A stretch of 31,137 nucleotides of DNA from the NCBI GenBank assembly GCA_041674565.1, contig JBAYVQ010000002.1, positions 1 to 31,137 of the forward strand. Reading direction: 5' to 3'. The notes beneath the pieces are model-generated. The model ran no database searches. It worked only from the letters and a program-made list of their open reading frames with translations, and was not told where the DNA came from. A program made the position numbers and the translations under genes. Position 1 is the first letter of the stretch. Each line of letters begins with the position of its first letter. The DNA comes from CALMFT01 sp041674565. Its GTDB lineage: Bacteria > Patescibacteriota > Gracilibacteria > Absconditabacterales > Absconditicoccaceae. Of this stretch, positions 10,185 to 19,032 are shown piece by piece.

Positions 10185-10586
10185 ATGCAGTATATCATCG
10201 TGTATTTTATTTCTTTGTTTACTCTTTGTGTTTTGGATTATGTATGGCTTGGTGTCATAATGAAGTCCGCTATAGCTCAGTGGTTTGGACCTCTTATGAG
10301 AGAGCAAATTTTGCGATGACCAGCGTTGGCGTTTTATGTTTTGTATACCATTGCTGTTGTGGTTTTCGCTATCTATCCTGCATACCGTGAGCAGTCTTGG
10401 TATATGGCAGCCTGATATGGTGCCTTATTGGGATTTACCGCATATATGACCTATGACCTGACCAATTGGGCTACACTAAAATCTCGACCTGTGGCTATGG
10501 TCGCTCCTGATATAGTATGGGGTACGATAGTAACTGCTTTGGTTGCTTTGGTTGGATATATGGTATGGACCAGATACCTAGCCTAA
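10185..10586 (+). CDS. DUF2177-family membrane protein
   Basis: 133 aa with four hydrophobic helices. The family pattern is clear: VLDYVWLGVI near the start, FYVLYTIAVVVFAIYPA, GALLGFTAYMTYDLTNWATL and the final VAPDIVWGT. The biochemical role of DUF2177 proteins is not established. UGA encodes Gly in LRGPA and AAGYG. The gene sits 33 bp after the CruF-like gene and is probably in the same transcript; a TTG at 10152 would give a longer N-terminus. Its UAA (10584-10586) overlaps the UAG of the opposing gene at 10583-10585. Confidence 0.88.
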
Positions 10587-11230
10587 TTGGATAATCTTTT
10601 GTTTATAGAGACGAATGTTTGAATTTCTGTATAGCCTGATTCTGAGGCAACTCTTTTATTGTAATCGTCCATTAGTTTTTTTGTGTTGTTTCGGATGTGA
10701 TTGACGTTTCTTAATGTTGTTGCACTAAATGCATCAAGCCCGTAATGAGCCAATTGCGCTCCTACGAGACTGTTTCGGTTATGAGCATTTTTGATCATAT
10801 GCGTGCAGTAGTCTACGATTTTTTGGTACTCATCTACAATATCTTGAAGTTTACGAATAATTACATCGAGCTGTTCCTTGTCTTTTTGCTGGTAATGTTC
10901 CAAAAGAGATTGAATGTCGGGGCAATTACTTTGCAGTTGATATATTTGTTCGTCATTACAGTTTCGTAGTTCTCCAAAAGCACGATAATCTGGTTTGAAT
11001 GTATGTCATGGAAGTGCTACCTCTCTCAGACTTGCTTGTATCATATTCTCAAGCATTGGTATTCTTGTCGTTTCAAATGCTACTCGTTTTCAAATTTTTT
11101 GTTTTGTTTGTTGTATGATATGTTCACAATTTGTGATTGTTTGCTGATAGTTGCCTAAAACCTCTGATATAAGGCTTTCTTGCGATTGTAATGAGTTTGT
11201 GTGGTGACTGTTGTGCGATAGTTTATTCAT
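10583..11230 (-). CDS. Lineage-specific helical protein (paralogue of 13140-13766)
   Basis: 215 aa, soluble, almost wholly helical, rich in Gln, Asn, Lys and Ser. The segment LQDIVDEYQKIVDYCTHMI (residues about 127-145) matches LQAIQAKYIDITQYCKLIL of the gene at 13140-13766 in the pattern LQxIxxxYxxIxxYCxxxI. Both proteins have similar length and a hydrophilic N-terminus, so I take them as diverged paralogues. UGAs encode Gly in LPGHTF, QKIGKR and elsewhere. The ATG at 11228-11230 is the only well-placed start. It overlaps its convergent neighbour by the stop codons. The function is unknown; the heptad-like spacing suggests coiled coils. Confidence 0.72.
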
Positions 11231-11258
11231 ATCTATAAGACTTTGTATTAAATAGTGG

Positions 11259-11534
11259 TTAATTAAGCCCGCCTTTATCTTTAAGGTCTTTATTGAGCCA
11301 AGATTCAGTGGTAGGGATGCCTCTTTGCTTTCCTATACCTCCAATGACACAGAGCAATAAAATGATACCTATGCTAGCATAGAGCGCGGTTCATGGTTCT
11401 ACGTGTTCTCCAGGATTGAGAGATTTACTTTGTTCAGCAGTGAGAGCCTTGTATATTCATTCTTTGTTTTTTTCAAAACGTATTGGGGTGCCGTTCATGG
11501 TGATGATAGTGTCGAGGTCTTTTCTTTCGGGCAT
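11259..11534 (-). CDS. Small single-pass membrane protein
   Basis: 91 aa. It begins MPERKDLDTIITMNGTPIRF, contains an EGIYKALTAEQSKSLNPGEH segment, then one clear membrane helix (TALYASIGIILLLCVIGGIG) and a charged C-terminus. UGA encodes two glycines, in KEGIYK and EPGTAL. It lies 28 bp upstream of the 215-aa helical gene on the same strand, so they may be co-transcribed. The family is not recognised. Confidence 0.7.
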
Positions 11535-11643
11535 TTGCTATAATTGGATAATAAATTATGATAGGAGTGCCAACAATATATATTTAATATCTTATTGCAA
11601 TACTGTCAATATACAAAATTGCTTTTATTAATAACATCCCCAA

Positions 11644-12369
11644 ATGCATAGAACAAAGCGCATTTTGATTGTTTTGTGTGCCTTACTACTTGCTTGTGTC
11701 TGATTATTTTATATCTCCAAATCAAGAAATTTCCAATTTTTTGGTGGTTTGGTGAATAATATACAAACACAAAAACGTATCGTTGCACTCACGTTTGACG
11801 ATGGGCCAAGCCCTGGCAATACGCAAAAAACCTTAGAAATACTAAGAAATCATGGTATCAAGGCCACGTTCTTTCTTATTGGTAGGGAGATCGAGGCTTA
11901 TCCTTCGTGATTGCAGCTCATCATGCAAGCTGGTCACCAAGTGGGTAATCATTCTTATTCTCACACGAGGATGGTTCTCAAGTCTCCATCATTTGTAGTC
12001 AATGAAATAACGAAGACGGACGAGATCATTAGAGAGGCTGGATATACTGGAGAGATATTGTTTAGAACACCATATGGCAAAAGACTTGTGATTACGCCGT
12101 ATTATCTACGACAGTTTCACAAGCCTAATATTTTTTTTGACGTGGAACCAGAAACGTACGTACAGGGGAGTGGTGCTTTGTTGGAGTATGCTTTGCAGCA
12201 TGTGCATCCAGGATCAATCATTTTGTTGCACCCTATGTATTCTGGCACTGGGAATCAAACGCTTGGAATGCTAGATAATCTTATCGTGGAACTCAAAAAA
12301 CGTGATTTTGATTTTGTTACAGTAGACGAGTTACTAGGACAAACAAATACAGTACCGCATTTTTGGTAG
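11644..12369 (+). CDS. Polysaccharide deacetylase (NodB/CE4 family), membrane-anchored
   Basis: 241 aa. An N-terminal membrane helix (residues 6-24) places the domain outside the cytoplasm. NodB-fold motifs are present: TFDDGPS with Asp52-Asp53, the metal-binding pair His103/His107 (NHSYSHTR), FRTPYG (140-145, usually RPPYG), DVEPETY in place of the usual WDVDPxD, and the late SIILLHPMY. CE4 enzymes remove N- or O-acetyl groups from peptidoglycan, chitin-like or other surface glycans using a divalent metal. Only one catalytic-region glycine or start-region residue depends on UGA. Possible roles are self cell-wall modification or acting on a host's wall; the sequence does not decide. It ends 3 bp from the convergent thioredoxin gene. 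Confidence 0.92.
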
Positions 12370-12372
12370 TAT

Positions 12373-12708
12373 TTAGATTTGAGTGGTCGTTGCTGTATCT
12401 GCGGCAGTGAGCCTTACTAATGCGTCCATTATCTTTTGTAAGTCTGCTCAGACAACGGTTTCTGCGTTTGATCCATTTTGGAAGATTTTAAAGGTGGGCA
12501 TTGCACGGATTCCTTGAGATTGGCTCAAGAAAGGTTGTTGATCTACGTCGACTTTATAAAATGATACTTTGCCTTCATACTGCGTAGCGAGTTGGTCAAG
12601 ATAAGGGGCTATCATTTTGCATGGTCCGCATCGTTCTGCAAAAAAATCAACTAGTACTATTCATGATTTGGTTGCGTCAGCAAATGTTTCGTTCGTAAGG
12701 AGTTGCAT
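12373..12708 (-). CDS. Thioredoxin
   Basis: 111 aa, normal length. The redox site is CGPC at residues 27-30, the cis-proline is Pro71 (AMPTF), and VLVDFFAE and KVDVDQQP are the usual core strands. The residue before the first cysteine is Arg (AERCGPC), whereas classical thioredoxins have Trp; this could shift redox potential or partner choice. UGA encodes Gly16 and the Gly of VVGAD, a position usually glycine in the family. It reduces disulfides in the cytoplasm. No reductase gene is seen in the window. It is followed on the same strand by no gene and preceded by the DUF134 gene 35 bp upstream, possibly co-transcribed. Confidence 0.94.
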
Positions 12709-12742
12709 GATGTAAGTTGAATAAGAGAGTAAAGTAATTGGT

Positions 12743-13036
12743 TTATTGTTCGGGGCATACGATGGTGAGGGTGGCATTATCATGGAGCATGCGTGCGAGT
12801 TTGTTGCGTGCGGATTTGTAAAGTCCAGCGTATACCGTTTTGGATATCCCCATCTTTGCACAAGCAGTGTCCATGGTCAGATTATCAATATCTTGATAGA
12901 TGATAGCCTGATACTCATCTGCACGTAGTTCTACTGTTTGTGTGGATGATGTTTGCAATGGTCCGAAGCATTTACACGGTAGTTTATCTACCTGTATTTC
13001 CAGGGTTCTGCATTTCCTTTTCCTTCCCGCTCACAT
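12743..13036 (-). CDS. DUF134 (UPF0251) family putative DNA-binding protein
   Basis: 97 aa. It begins MGAGRKRKCRTLEIQVDKLP, where the second codon is UGA, and contains the family's core: VELRADEYQAIIYQDIDNLT followed by a sigma-70-region-4-like helix-turn-helix (TACAKMGISKTVYAGLYKSA). CKCFGP replaces the usual FxPxG stretch and may bind a metal. The role of the family is not established, but the HTH suggests a regulator. A promoter with a perfect palindrome just downstream of its -10 lies 36 nt before the ATG, as expected for an autoregulated gene. Thioredoxin follows 34 bp downstream. Confidence 0.85.
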
Positions 13037-13061
13037 GATTTTTTGTGATAATATAAATACC

Positions 13062-13100
13062 GAACATGTTCTATAATAAAAACATGATTGGTATTTGCAA
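13062..13100 (-). promoter_or_regulatory. Promoter of the DUF134 gene with a palindromic operator-like site
   Basis: Minus strand: TTGCAA (13095-13100), a 16-nt spacer and TATTAT (13073-13078). The perfect palindrome GAACATGTTC (13062-13071) begins 1 nt after the -10, at the expected transcription start. This suggests a repressor site, possibly for the DUF134 protein itself. Confidence 0.6.
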
Positions 13101-13139
13101 GAGATTTTTTAACTCATATATATTATATATAACGCGTAC

Positions 13140-13766
13140 TTAACTTTTTAGCCCAGTTATTGTTTTTTGTATGGCCTGATGGCTTAATCTTTTGTAAAAT
13201 AATGCTTTTACTTCTTTGCAATGATGTTGTTTTTTTCTTACTAGCTCTTGGCTCAATCTCATAAAGTCATTGAGTCGTGATTTTTTCTCATGATCTGAAG
13301 TCTTGTGATTGAGTATGAGCTTACAATATTGGGTGATGTCTATGTATTTTGCTTGTATAGCTTGGAGTGAGGCGACGACCTCATGAAGCAGATGATTTCT
13401 TGCTTGCGCATATACGCGCACCATATCGACAATTCATGTTCATTCTTCTCGTAGCTCAGCAATTTGTTCCTGTCCCAATCCCAATGCATTGCCTATGCGT
13501 TGGTGGTTTGAAGGTGTATTAACTTTGCATTGTGTTGCAAATCTCAGTAATTCTGTTGTGTGTATGTTTTCTTGCAACATGATGGACATCCGTTCTTGGA
13601 TTTCCTGTTCTATGACGGTATTTTTTGTGTTGTATTCTTCTTGGATAGTTGCACAGGTATCTGCTATGCTTTGTAATGAATGAGCGATATGAATTTTTGT
13701 ACTGCTGGATTGTTTATGCGGATCTGATGGCTTGTTCATACTTGGTCGTTTTGTGCTTCCAAACAT
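13140..13766 (-). CDS. Lineage-specific helical protein (paralogue of 10583-11230)
   Basis: 208 aa, joined across UGA codons near 13434 and 13440. The N-terminus is hydrophilic (MFGSTKRPSMNKPSDPHKQS); the rest is helical and rich in Gln, Lys and His. The segment LQAIQAKYIDITQYCKLIL aligns with the 215-aa protein encoded at 10583-11230. No membrane helix and no catalytic motif are visible. ATG 13764-13766 is chosen; another ATG at 13737-13739 would shorten it by nine residues. It lies in a leftward cluster with two more helical proteins, each apparently a separate gene. Confidence 0.7.
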
Positions 13767-13905
13767 AGCTAGTAAGGTATACAAAGTAAATGACTCAGTA
13801 GATATACAAATAAAAAATAATCAGAATGCAAGTCATCTCCTATGTGCTACCCTCTGTATGTTATTTTGGGTGTGAATCCCCATCGCTCTTCCCCTGTGGT
13901 TATGC

Positions 13906-14445
13906 TTACTCATCGTTGAGAGAATAACCAAGAGTCGTGTTGCTAAATCGTGGATAGCATTCTTGTTCTGTTTCATTGCTTTCCACAGGCTCTTGCGCCT
14001 TTAAGCTTTTCAGCCTTTTAGCTTTTCAGCTTGGTTTGCGAATCGACTTTTTGGTTGATGGCGGCAGTGTTTGCTTGATATGGACCAGTTGTGTGGTCAT
14101 ACGCGTTGTGTACTTATCCAAAATATCATACAGATCTCACTCTCTATTTTTGGGAGTCGCTTTTTTTAGTTTGTTACATATGCTGACAATCTCGACAATA
14201 TCACTTTGGAGACGATATAGTTTGGTTCCTAGTTGGAATTTTGCGAAATATGACTGAGGTGCATCTTTTACTTCTCCTTCTCCTCTAAGTTTATCTGCAA
14301 TAGTTTTCGCTGTATCACCCAAAACCTGGAATATATCTGCACATCTGCCATAATCATCCGACTCCATTGTGCACGTTTGGAGTTTATCTCTCAATGCATT
14401 GATTTCTTGTTCGTGATCGAAGATATCGTGCGTATGGAGTAGCAT
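13906..14445 (-). CDS. Lineage-specific helical protein (paralogue of 14480-14962)
   Basis: 179 aa. It starts MLLHTHDIFDHEQEINALRD and is helical to about residue 125, followed by a very basic linker (STKKSIRKPSGKAKRLKSLK) and a short tail. The block from HEQEINALRDKL through DTAKTIADKLRG and SYFAKFQLGTKLYRL lines up in order and spacing with HTPEIERWKNDF, EKTAQDLVDALN and YEFLGYESKVEKL of the next gene. Both have the helix, linker, LPP/LPT tail layout. UGA encodes Gly in NREGDLY and PSGKAK. It starts 34 bp after the stop of its paralogue on the same strand. The function is unknown. Confidence 0.72.
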
Positions 14446-14479
14446 AGAGTATTTTAAACATGGTGAATAAATGATGTGT

Positions 14480-14962
14480 TTAGAGTGTACTTGTACTTGT
14501 TCGCATGGAGTAAGATGGTGTTTGCAAGGGGTTTGGCTTTATTGCTTCTGCAGATGGCGCAGCTTTCGTAGGCAATTTCGTTTGCAATTGTCTGAGATCA
14601 TCCCAAAGTGCCTTAAATCACCTATAGATAGATTCGTACTCTTTGGCGTGCTTAGTGCCGTTCTCGGGACAATATGTTCTGAATTTATGTAAAAGTCTTC
14701 TTATTTCTAGTGCCTTTTTACTCAACTTCTCTACTTTTGATTCATAACCTAAAAACTCGTATCAATCATTCATAAAATCCTCCTCAACATCCTGCCTATT
14801 TAATGCATCAACAAGGTCTTGTGCTGTTTTTTCAAATCTTTTGAGTACGTTGATGGATGTATCACACTGGTCTGGGTAGATAGCATTGTACTCTTCAAAA
14901 TCATTCTTCCATCTCTCTATCTCTGGTGTATGTTCAAATATACTGTATACGCTAATTGCCAT
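14480..14962 (-). CDS. Lineage-specific helical protein (paralogue of 13906-14445)
   Basis: 160 aa. It begins MAISVYSIFEHTPEIERWKN; helical and acidic in the first 65 residues (RQDVEEDFMND), basic in the middle (SKVEKLSKKALEIRRLLHKF), with a Pro/Ser/Thr-rich tail after LQTKLPTKAAPS. It appears to be a tandem duplicate of the 179-aa gene downstream. UGA encodes Gly in NDGYEF and YRGFKAL. A possible promoter lies at 14991-15018. The family is not recognised. Confidence 0.72.
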
Positions 14963-14990
14963 CTGCTATGTGTAGTTATAAAATACATTT

Positions 14991-15018
14991 CTAGTAAATA
15001 TTATATAATATATGTCAA
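14991..15018 (-). promoter_or_regulatory. Possible promoter of the helical paralogue pair
   Basis: Minus strand: TTGACA (15013-15018), a 16-nt AT-only spacer and a poor TACTAG -10 (14991-14996), 28 nt before ATG 14962. Confidence 0.4.
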
Positions 15019-15066
15019 TAGTAGAAAACGTGATTGCGTGATTACGGTATTTGCTATGTCGTGCGG

Positions 15067-15116
15067 TTATAGTAAACAGTTTATAGTAAACAGTTTATAG
15101 TAAACTGTTTACTATA
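15067..15116. repeat. Three tandem 14-mers ending in a palindrome (iteron- or operator-like)
   Basis: TTATAGTAAACAGT occurs at 15067-15080 and 15081-15094, then TTATAGTAAACTGT at 15095-15108. The last unit runs into a perfect inverted repeat, TATAGTAAAC-T-GTTTACTATA (15096-15116). A second pairing, AAACAGTTTA/TAAACTGTTT, overlaps it. The repeats lie between the divergent helical gene (ending upstream at 14962) and the broken DinD-like gene, so they may be its old operator. Confidence 0.8.
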
Positions 15117-15220
15117 GATATTTTTTATACTCATACATGCTGTGATTTTTCCTACTTTCTTCCTTTGTTTTCGTAACATAGAAGATTATACTGGGCAATA
15201 TTATTTTTTTTGTTATACTG

Positions 15221-15542
15221 ATGGTGCTTGCTCAGTTATCCTCATTCGATTGAAAACAAATTCGTAAGGTTCGAGATACAGCTCGTGAACAACGGCTTTT
15301 TTTCTGTCGTGGACGTAGTAGAAGTGCTAGCTGATACCAAAAGAGGAAGAAAATATCGATCAGATCTCAAATGAAAGCTTGCTCAAGAATGATCTGAAGT
15401 GTCCGAAAAAATCGGACAGTTGAAATTGTTAGCCTCAGACGGAAAGATGAGAGAGACTGATGTGACTGATGTAGAAACATTTGTGTCTATTTCTAAACAA
15501 AACTTTTCAACAAATTATTGACATTGTTTTGTAATTTACTAA
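15221..15542 (+). pseudogene. Broken DinD/BRO-N-like (phage antirepressor type) gene
   Basis: Two frames together give a recognisable N-terminal domain. The first (from ATG 15221) reads FDGKQIRKVRD; after the T7 run at 15297-15303 the other frame continues FSVVDVVEVLADTKRGRKY, then SDLKGKLAQEGSEVSEKIGQ, LKLLASDGKMRETDVTDVET and stops at UAA 15540-15542. This matches the N-terminal domain found in DinD and phage BRO-type proteins (pattern FFSVVDVV, KYWSDLK, QLKLLAxDGKxRETD). Full-length relatives are more than twice as long, so the gene is both frameshifted and truncated. UGA-Gly within it suggests it was resident in a code-25 genome. A homopolymer sequencing error could explain the frameshift but not the short length. 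Confidence 0.7.
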
Positions 15543-15545
15543 AAG
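15518..15545 (+). promoter_or_regulatory. Promoter of the 209-aa exported protein gene
   Basis: TTGACA (15518-15523), a 16-nt spacer and TAAAAG (15540-15545), 30 nt before ATG 15576. It lies within the 3' end of the broken gene. Confidence 0.45.
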
Positions 15546-15575
15546 CATGATACTATTTGTGAAAAATATCATCAT

Positions 15576-16205
15576 ATGATACTGCCAAAAAATTCATCCA
15601 CAAAATCAGCAAAGATAACTAGCAAAGTGCGCAAAATTTGTGCGTGAGCTCTGGCAGCAGTCCTATTGTGGACGATAATGACCAAGCCATCAGCGGGGGA
15701 CTTTTCTCGTTTGGGCCCAAGTTGCCCACATTTTGAACTACCGCAGTTGTATGTGCCACGTATTGATAAAGAATGAAATAATCAGATAGAGAGTGTTTTT
15801 TGGCATCAGGTGACAGATAGGACCTACGAGATATCGTTACTGTTTAAGGATGAAGATGATCCGTATATGGATCGATGGTACGATATGTATCGCAAACTCA
15901 ACTACGGTAGGATCAAAGATATCGAGACTTTTCATGTAGAATTGGATGCAAACAATAGGATAGCAAAGTATCTATTTTCTGGTACAGCATCAGGCAACAA
16001 ATGATGGTCTGCGTGGGGGAGTAAACTGCATCATGATCTGATTATCAATAATCCTCTATCTGGTTTGCACATCAATACACGAAACCATATGTTTGGAGCG
16101 CACAATGCCAACCCTGACTTGCCTTTGGATACTATTGCTTTGGGTAACGATCCTCATATACCCGTGTTTCAGCTGGATAGAGATGGTTTGGATGATTTGT
16201 TTTAG
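15576..16205 (+). CDS. Exported protein of unknown function
   Basis: 209 aa. A basic N-terminus (KITSKVRK) is followed by a hydrophobic segment (ICAGALAAVLLWTIM) and PSAG, a signal peptide or anchor. The mature part carries FWHQVTDRTYEISLLFKDED, then YMDRWYDMYRKLNYGRIKDI and a His/Asn-rich segment (LHINTRNHMFGAHNANPDLP). UGA encodes Gly in ICAGAL, KEGNNQ and NKGWSA. No catalytic motif is recognised. A 124-aa gene follows 16 bp after its stop, probably in the same transcript. Confidence 0.75.
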
Positions 16206-16221
16206 ACCGTTAATACGACAT

Positions 16222-16596
16222 ATGAAGACGTTCATCATTAAGAATACGCCAGTGGAGTTTGATCAACAGCAATTGTATTTGGACTTTTTGGTATTGGGTG
16301 GACAAAAGCAGTTGTTTCAAATCAATATGGCTGAGATACTTGAGCACATAGAGTCTTGAGTACTGCATCCAGATGAAAAATTGTGGCGTTATTTCGCGGA
16401 TTTGGAAAGATGGGTAACGGATGCTCCCAGAAAAAGATTGAATAGGAACCTGCGTAAATCTGGTTTTACAGTGCTAACTACTGATGAGCTATTTGATGAT
16501 GATAAGGGTGAGGAGATCATTGATGCGCTTGAGCATACGGGTAAAATGGCTGCGCAGTTGCTAAAAATACTCTATGGTGACCCGAAGCAAAACTAA
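16222..16596 (+). CDS. Hypothetical soluble protein
   Basis: 124 aa, starting MKTFIIKNTPVEFDQQQLYL. No signal or membrane helix. The C-terminal part is charged and helical (RKRLNRNLRKSGFTVLTTDE, then ALEHTGKMAAQLLKILYGD). A single UGA encodes Gly in ESGVLHP. It lies 16 bp after the exported-protein gene. The family is not recognised. Confidence 0.7.
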
Positions 16597-16615
16597 TTTC
16601 TTGAGATAAAATGCC

Positions 16616-16643
16616 TTGCTTTTTTGGTTTGTAAGCCTATAGT
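16616..16643 (+). promoter_or_regulatory. Promoter of the bactofilin-like gene
   Basis: TTGCTT (16616-16621), a 16-nt spacer and TATAGT (16638-16643), 43 nt before ATG 16687. GACC/GGTC half-sites and one copy of TCAGATTAT (16658-16666) follow in the leader. Confidence 0.5.
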
Positions 16644-16686
16644 GACCGCATTATAGGTCAGATTATTTATATCTTTTTCTATCTCC

Positions 16687-17829
16687 ATGAAAAAACTTAT
16701 ATTGGGCTTTTTTGCCGTAGTATCTTTGGTGGGTGTTGCTGCGCATGGATTTGAGTTTGCCGCAGGCGATATGGTGAGTGTGTCAGGTGGCAAGGCAGAT
16801 TACTATGTAGCGTGATCTTCTGTATCTCTTGCTAACCCGATCGAAGGTGACTTGTGGGCTGCTAGTAATATGATGACTTTGGACAAAACAATTAGCAACG
16901 ATGCTGTGATAGTTGGTAATATCGTGGCTATCAATGCTCCTATTGGTGATGATCTCAAAGTGGCTGCAAGTCAAGTCACACTCAATGCAAATGTTGCTGG
17001 TGATGTGTTTATTTTCGGTAGTAATGTAGTAATTGGTAAGGATGTAGTAATAGGATGAGATGTGATAATCTGAGGAGCAAACGTCATCATCAACGGTACC
17101 ATCAAGGGCAACGCAAGAGTATATGGAGCAAACGTGACGGTGGCTGGGACCATCGGAAAAGACGCGCGACGATATGCAGAGAAAACAGAAATTGTGAGCG
17201 GCGCTAAGATAGTTGGTAATTTGACCTACACGAGCAAAGAGCAAAATCCTGCACTGGAAGCGATTGCTGGTAGTGCTACGTACAAGGTAGACGAAATGGG
17301 AAAACAACGAGATGAGAAAAAACAATTCTTGACCAACAATAAAGAAGGTATCTTGGCTACTATTATTGCTGCCGTGCTCGCTTTCAAATTCATCTCATTG
17401 AGTTTGGTATCATTGCTGTTGTGGTTTGCATTTAGACCTTGGTATGGTCGTGCAGCGCAGATTGTAAAATCTCAACCATGGGCTAGTTTTGGAGTGGGAG
17501 CTGCGACATTGCTGTTCTTGCCATTAGTGGCATTAGTGCTCTTGTTTACTGGCGTATTATCTGCTCTGGGAGGCTTGTTGCTCGCTGGATGGATATTTAT
17601 GCTCTTGTTTATAGAAGTAGCGTTGGTACTTGTCGTGACTGGTTGGTTACGCAATAGATACAACAAAAGGAATCTTGTTTGGAAAGAAGTATTGTGGATT
17701 ATCGTGCTTGCATTCGCGTGCTCATTGATCAGTGGTGTGGATACACTCTTTGGTATCTTTGCTATCGGTGCGCTCACTATCCTCAAATGGGAAATGTGGA
17801 ATAAGCTGAAAACATATATCTGATCATAG
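16687..17829 (+). CDS. Bactofilin-like (polymer-forming) beta-helix protein with C-terminal membrane domain
   Basis: 380 aa. A signal peptide (MKKLILGFFAVVSLVGVAAHG) is followed by a right-handed beta-helix of short repeats (GDDLKVAASQVTLNANVAGD, VVIGKDVVIGGDVIIGGANV, NGTIKGNARVYGANVTVAGT), as in bactofilins and related polymer-forming proteins. After residue about 220 come several membrane helices. UGA encodes glycines of the helix turns (IGGDVIIGG) and also Gly379: reading continues past the UGA at 17821 to UAG at 17827-17829, so the true end is two codons later than standard-code reading gives. Inference: a scaffold exposed at the membrane surface, possibly shaping the envelope. A terminator follows. 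Confidence 0.82.
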
Positions 17830-17851
17830 TCTGCTTATCAATTGATATATA

Positions 17852-17881
17852 AAAGATAGTCTGAAAGGACTGTCTTTTTTG
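17852..17881 (+). terminator. Rho-independent terminator after the bactofilin-like gene
   Basis: AAAGATAGTCT and GGACTGTCTTT pair over about 11 bp with two G-U pairs, followed by a T-run. Confidence 0.75.
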
Positions 17882-17896
17882 TAATAACGTTGACTA

Positions 17897-17924
17897 TTGA
17901 CATATATTTGTTATATGTTATAGT
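17897..17924 (+). promoter_or_regulatory. Promoter of the transglutaminase-like gene
   Basis: TTGACA (17897-17902), a 16-nt spacer and TATAGT (17919-17924), 31 nt before ATG 17956. A second TTGACT lies 7 nt upstream. Confidence 0.6.
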
Positions 17925-17955
17925 ATTTTACAATCTCTGTAGCAATCTCGTTGCA

Positions 17956-18831
17956 ATGAATAAACAAAATAAACCATCATATCTTACCGCGCCAAATATT
18001 GTATTATCTTTGATGCTACTGTTTATTCTATATAGAGTGGGACTGGGCTGTCTTGTTGCCACAATTGCTTCCCGTGAATGTGCGGCTCAAAAAAAGCTTA
18101 CTTATTCCAAGGAGATAGCGACTATTATTGATCACTCTTTTGATCAGTCTATTTCGTACGTAGGCGCAACGATTGATATAGATGAATATGTGAAACCGTC
18201 ATTGCATTATATCTATGATGCTTATATGATTTTTAATAAAGATGAAGATCTAACGCCTTCGCAAGATAGTGCCGTATTATTTTATCACCACTTCCAGGGT
18301 GGATTCTTTTTCGGACACGGGAATTTGAATTATGACACTACGTGTGGACCTCTTCCAAGAAATCCCATACTATCAAGGACACTGAGAAAAGGGGATTGTG
18401 ATGATATGGCCTTACTGAGCTACACCTACGCTTGTCTCAAGGGCATACCATGTTGTATGTTTGTGATAGAAGGAGGCTTGTGATGAAAACCCTGACATGT
18501 TCGATTCGCTATGGAGAAACATGTTTTTCAACAAACTGATGCATATAGAGATTATCTGCGCGTCAAGAAAAGATATGCTCATGATAAGGGTTTACAGGCT
18601 CATTATGATACATTTCTTAATCCTCTGGAAGTCGTCGTCGACGGGAAGACATATTGTTTTTTTGACGAAGCGCTTAATTTTACTCATGACCTCTCTCAAT
18701 ATACTAGTATTTTGTCTGAAAGATGACTCGATTGATTTGAAGATATTCAGATTATAGATAATGGAGACGTGTTACAATACCTGCGTGACAACAACATGAC
18801 AGAGTTTTTTCAAGAAGAGTTTAGTCAGTAG
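17956..18831 (+). CDS. Membrane-anchored transglutaminase-like protein
   Basis: 291 aa. One N-terminal membrane helix (APNIVLSLMLLFILYRVGLG) then an extracytoplasmic domain. The core reads RKGDCDDMALLSYTYACLKG with Cys148, GGKPGHVRF with His181, and DGKTYCFFDEAL with a candidate Asp237, the Cys-His-Asp order of the bacterial transglutaminase/cysteine protease fold (pattern GDCDDxAxL, GHVWxEV, DPT). UGA encodes four glycines around residues 176-180, and standard-code reading would cut the enzyme between its Cys and His. Such proteins cross-link, cleave or hydrolyse peptides at the surface. ATG 17956 is preferred over the upstream TTG at 17890, which lies inside the promoter. Confidence 0.75.
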
Positions 18832-18848
18832 TTTGAGCTTCACATTGT

Positions 18849-18877
18849 CAAAAACCCTTCGTAATGAAGGGTTTTTG
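18849..18877 (+). terminator. Strong Rho-independent terminator
   Basis: CAAAAACCCTTC and GAAGGGTTTTTG pair over 12 bp around GTAAT, 17 bp after the transglutaminase-like gene. Confidence 0.88.
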
Positions 18878-18918
18878 TATATGAAAAACGTTTACCACAC
18901 ATATGAGGAGGATTAAGA

Positions 18919-18937
18919 CTCCAGCAAGTTGCTGGAG
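18919..18937. other. Short perfect hairpin in an intergenic gap
   Basis: CTCCAGCAA (18919-18927) and TTGCTGGAG (18929-18937). No T-run follows. The gap 18878-19032 otherwise shows only one ATAATCTGA copy (18992-19000) and no convincing gene. Confidence 0.5.
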
Positions 18938-19032
18938 GAATATCACGAGGACTTGATTTACGAGTTATTTTCTGCTATATGAGCATGATTTGAAAGATAT
19001 GATAATCTGATCATTTAGTTTGTTTAGCATCA

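Noticed and set aside
13062..13071. LexA (SOS) box
   Set aside because: The half-sites GAAC and GTTC are separated by two bases, not the four of the Gram-positive consensus.
15067..15116. CRISPR array or replication origin
   Set aside because: Units are directly adjacent with no spacers, and there is no DnaA gene or DnaA-box cluster nearby.
16783..17325. 180-codon open frame on the minus strand
   Set aside because: It is antisense to the bactofilin-like gene, whose beta-helix pattern is convincing; the minus product has no recognisable domain.
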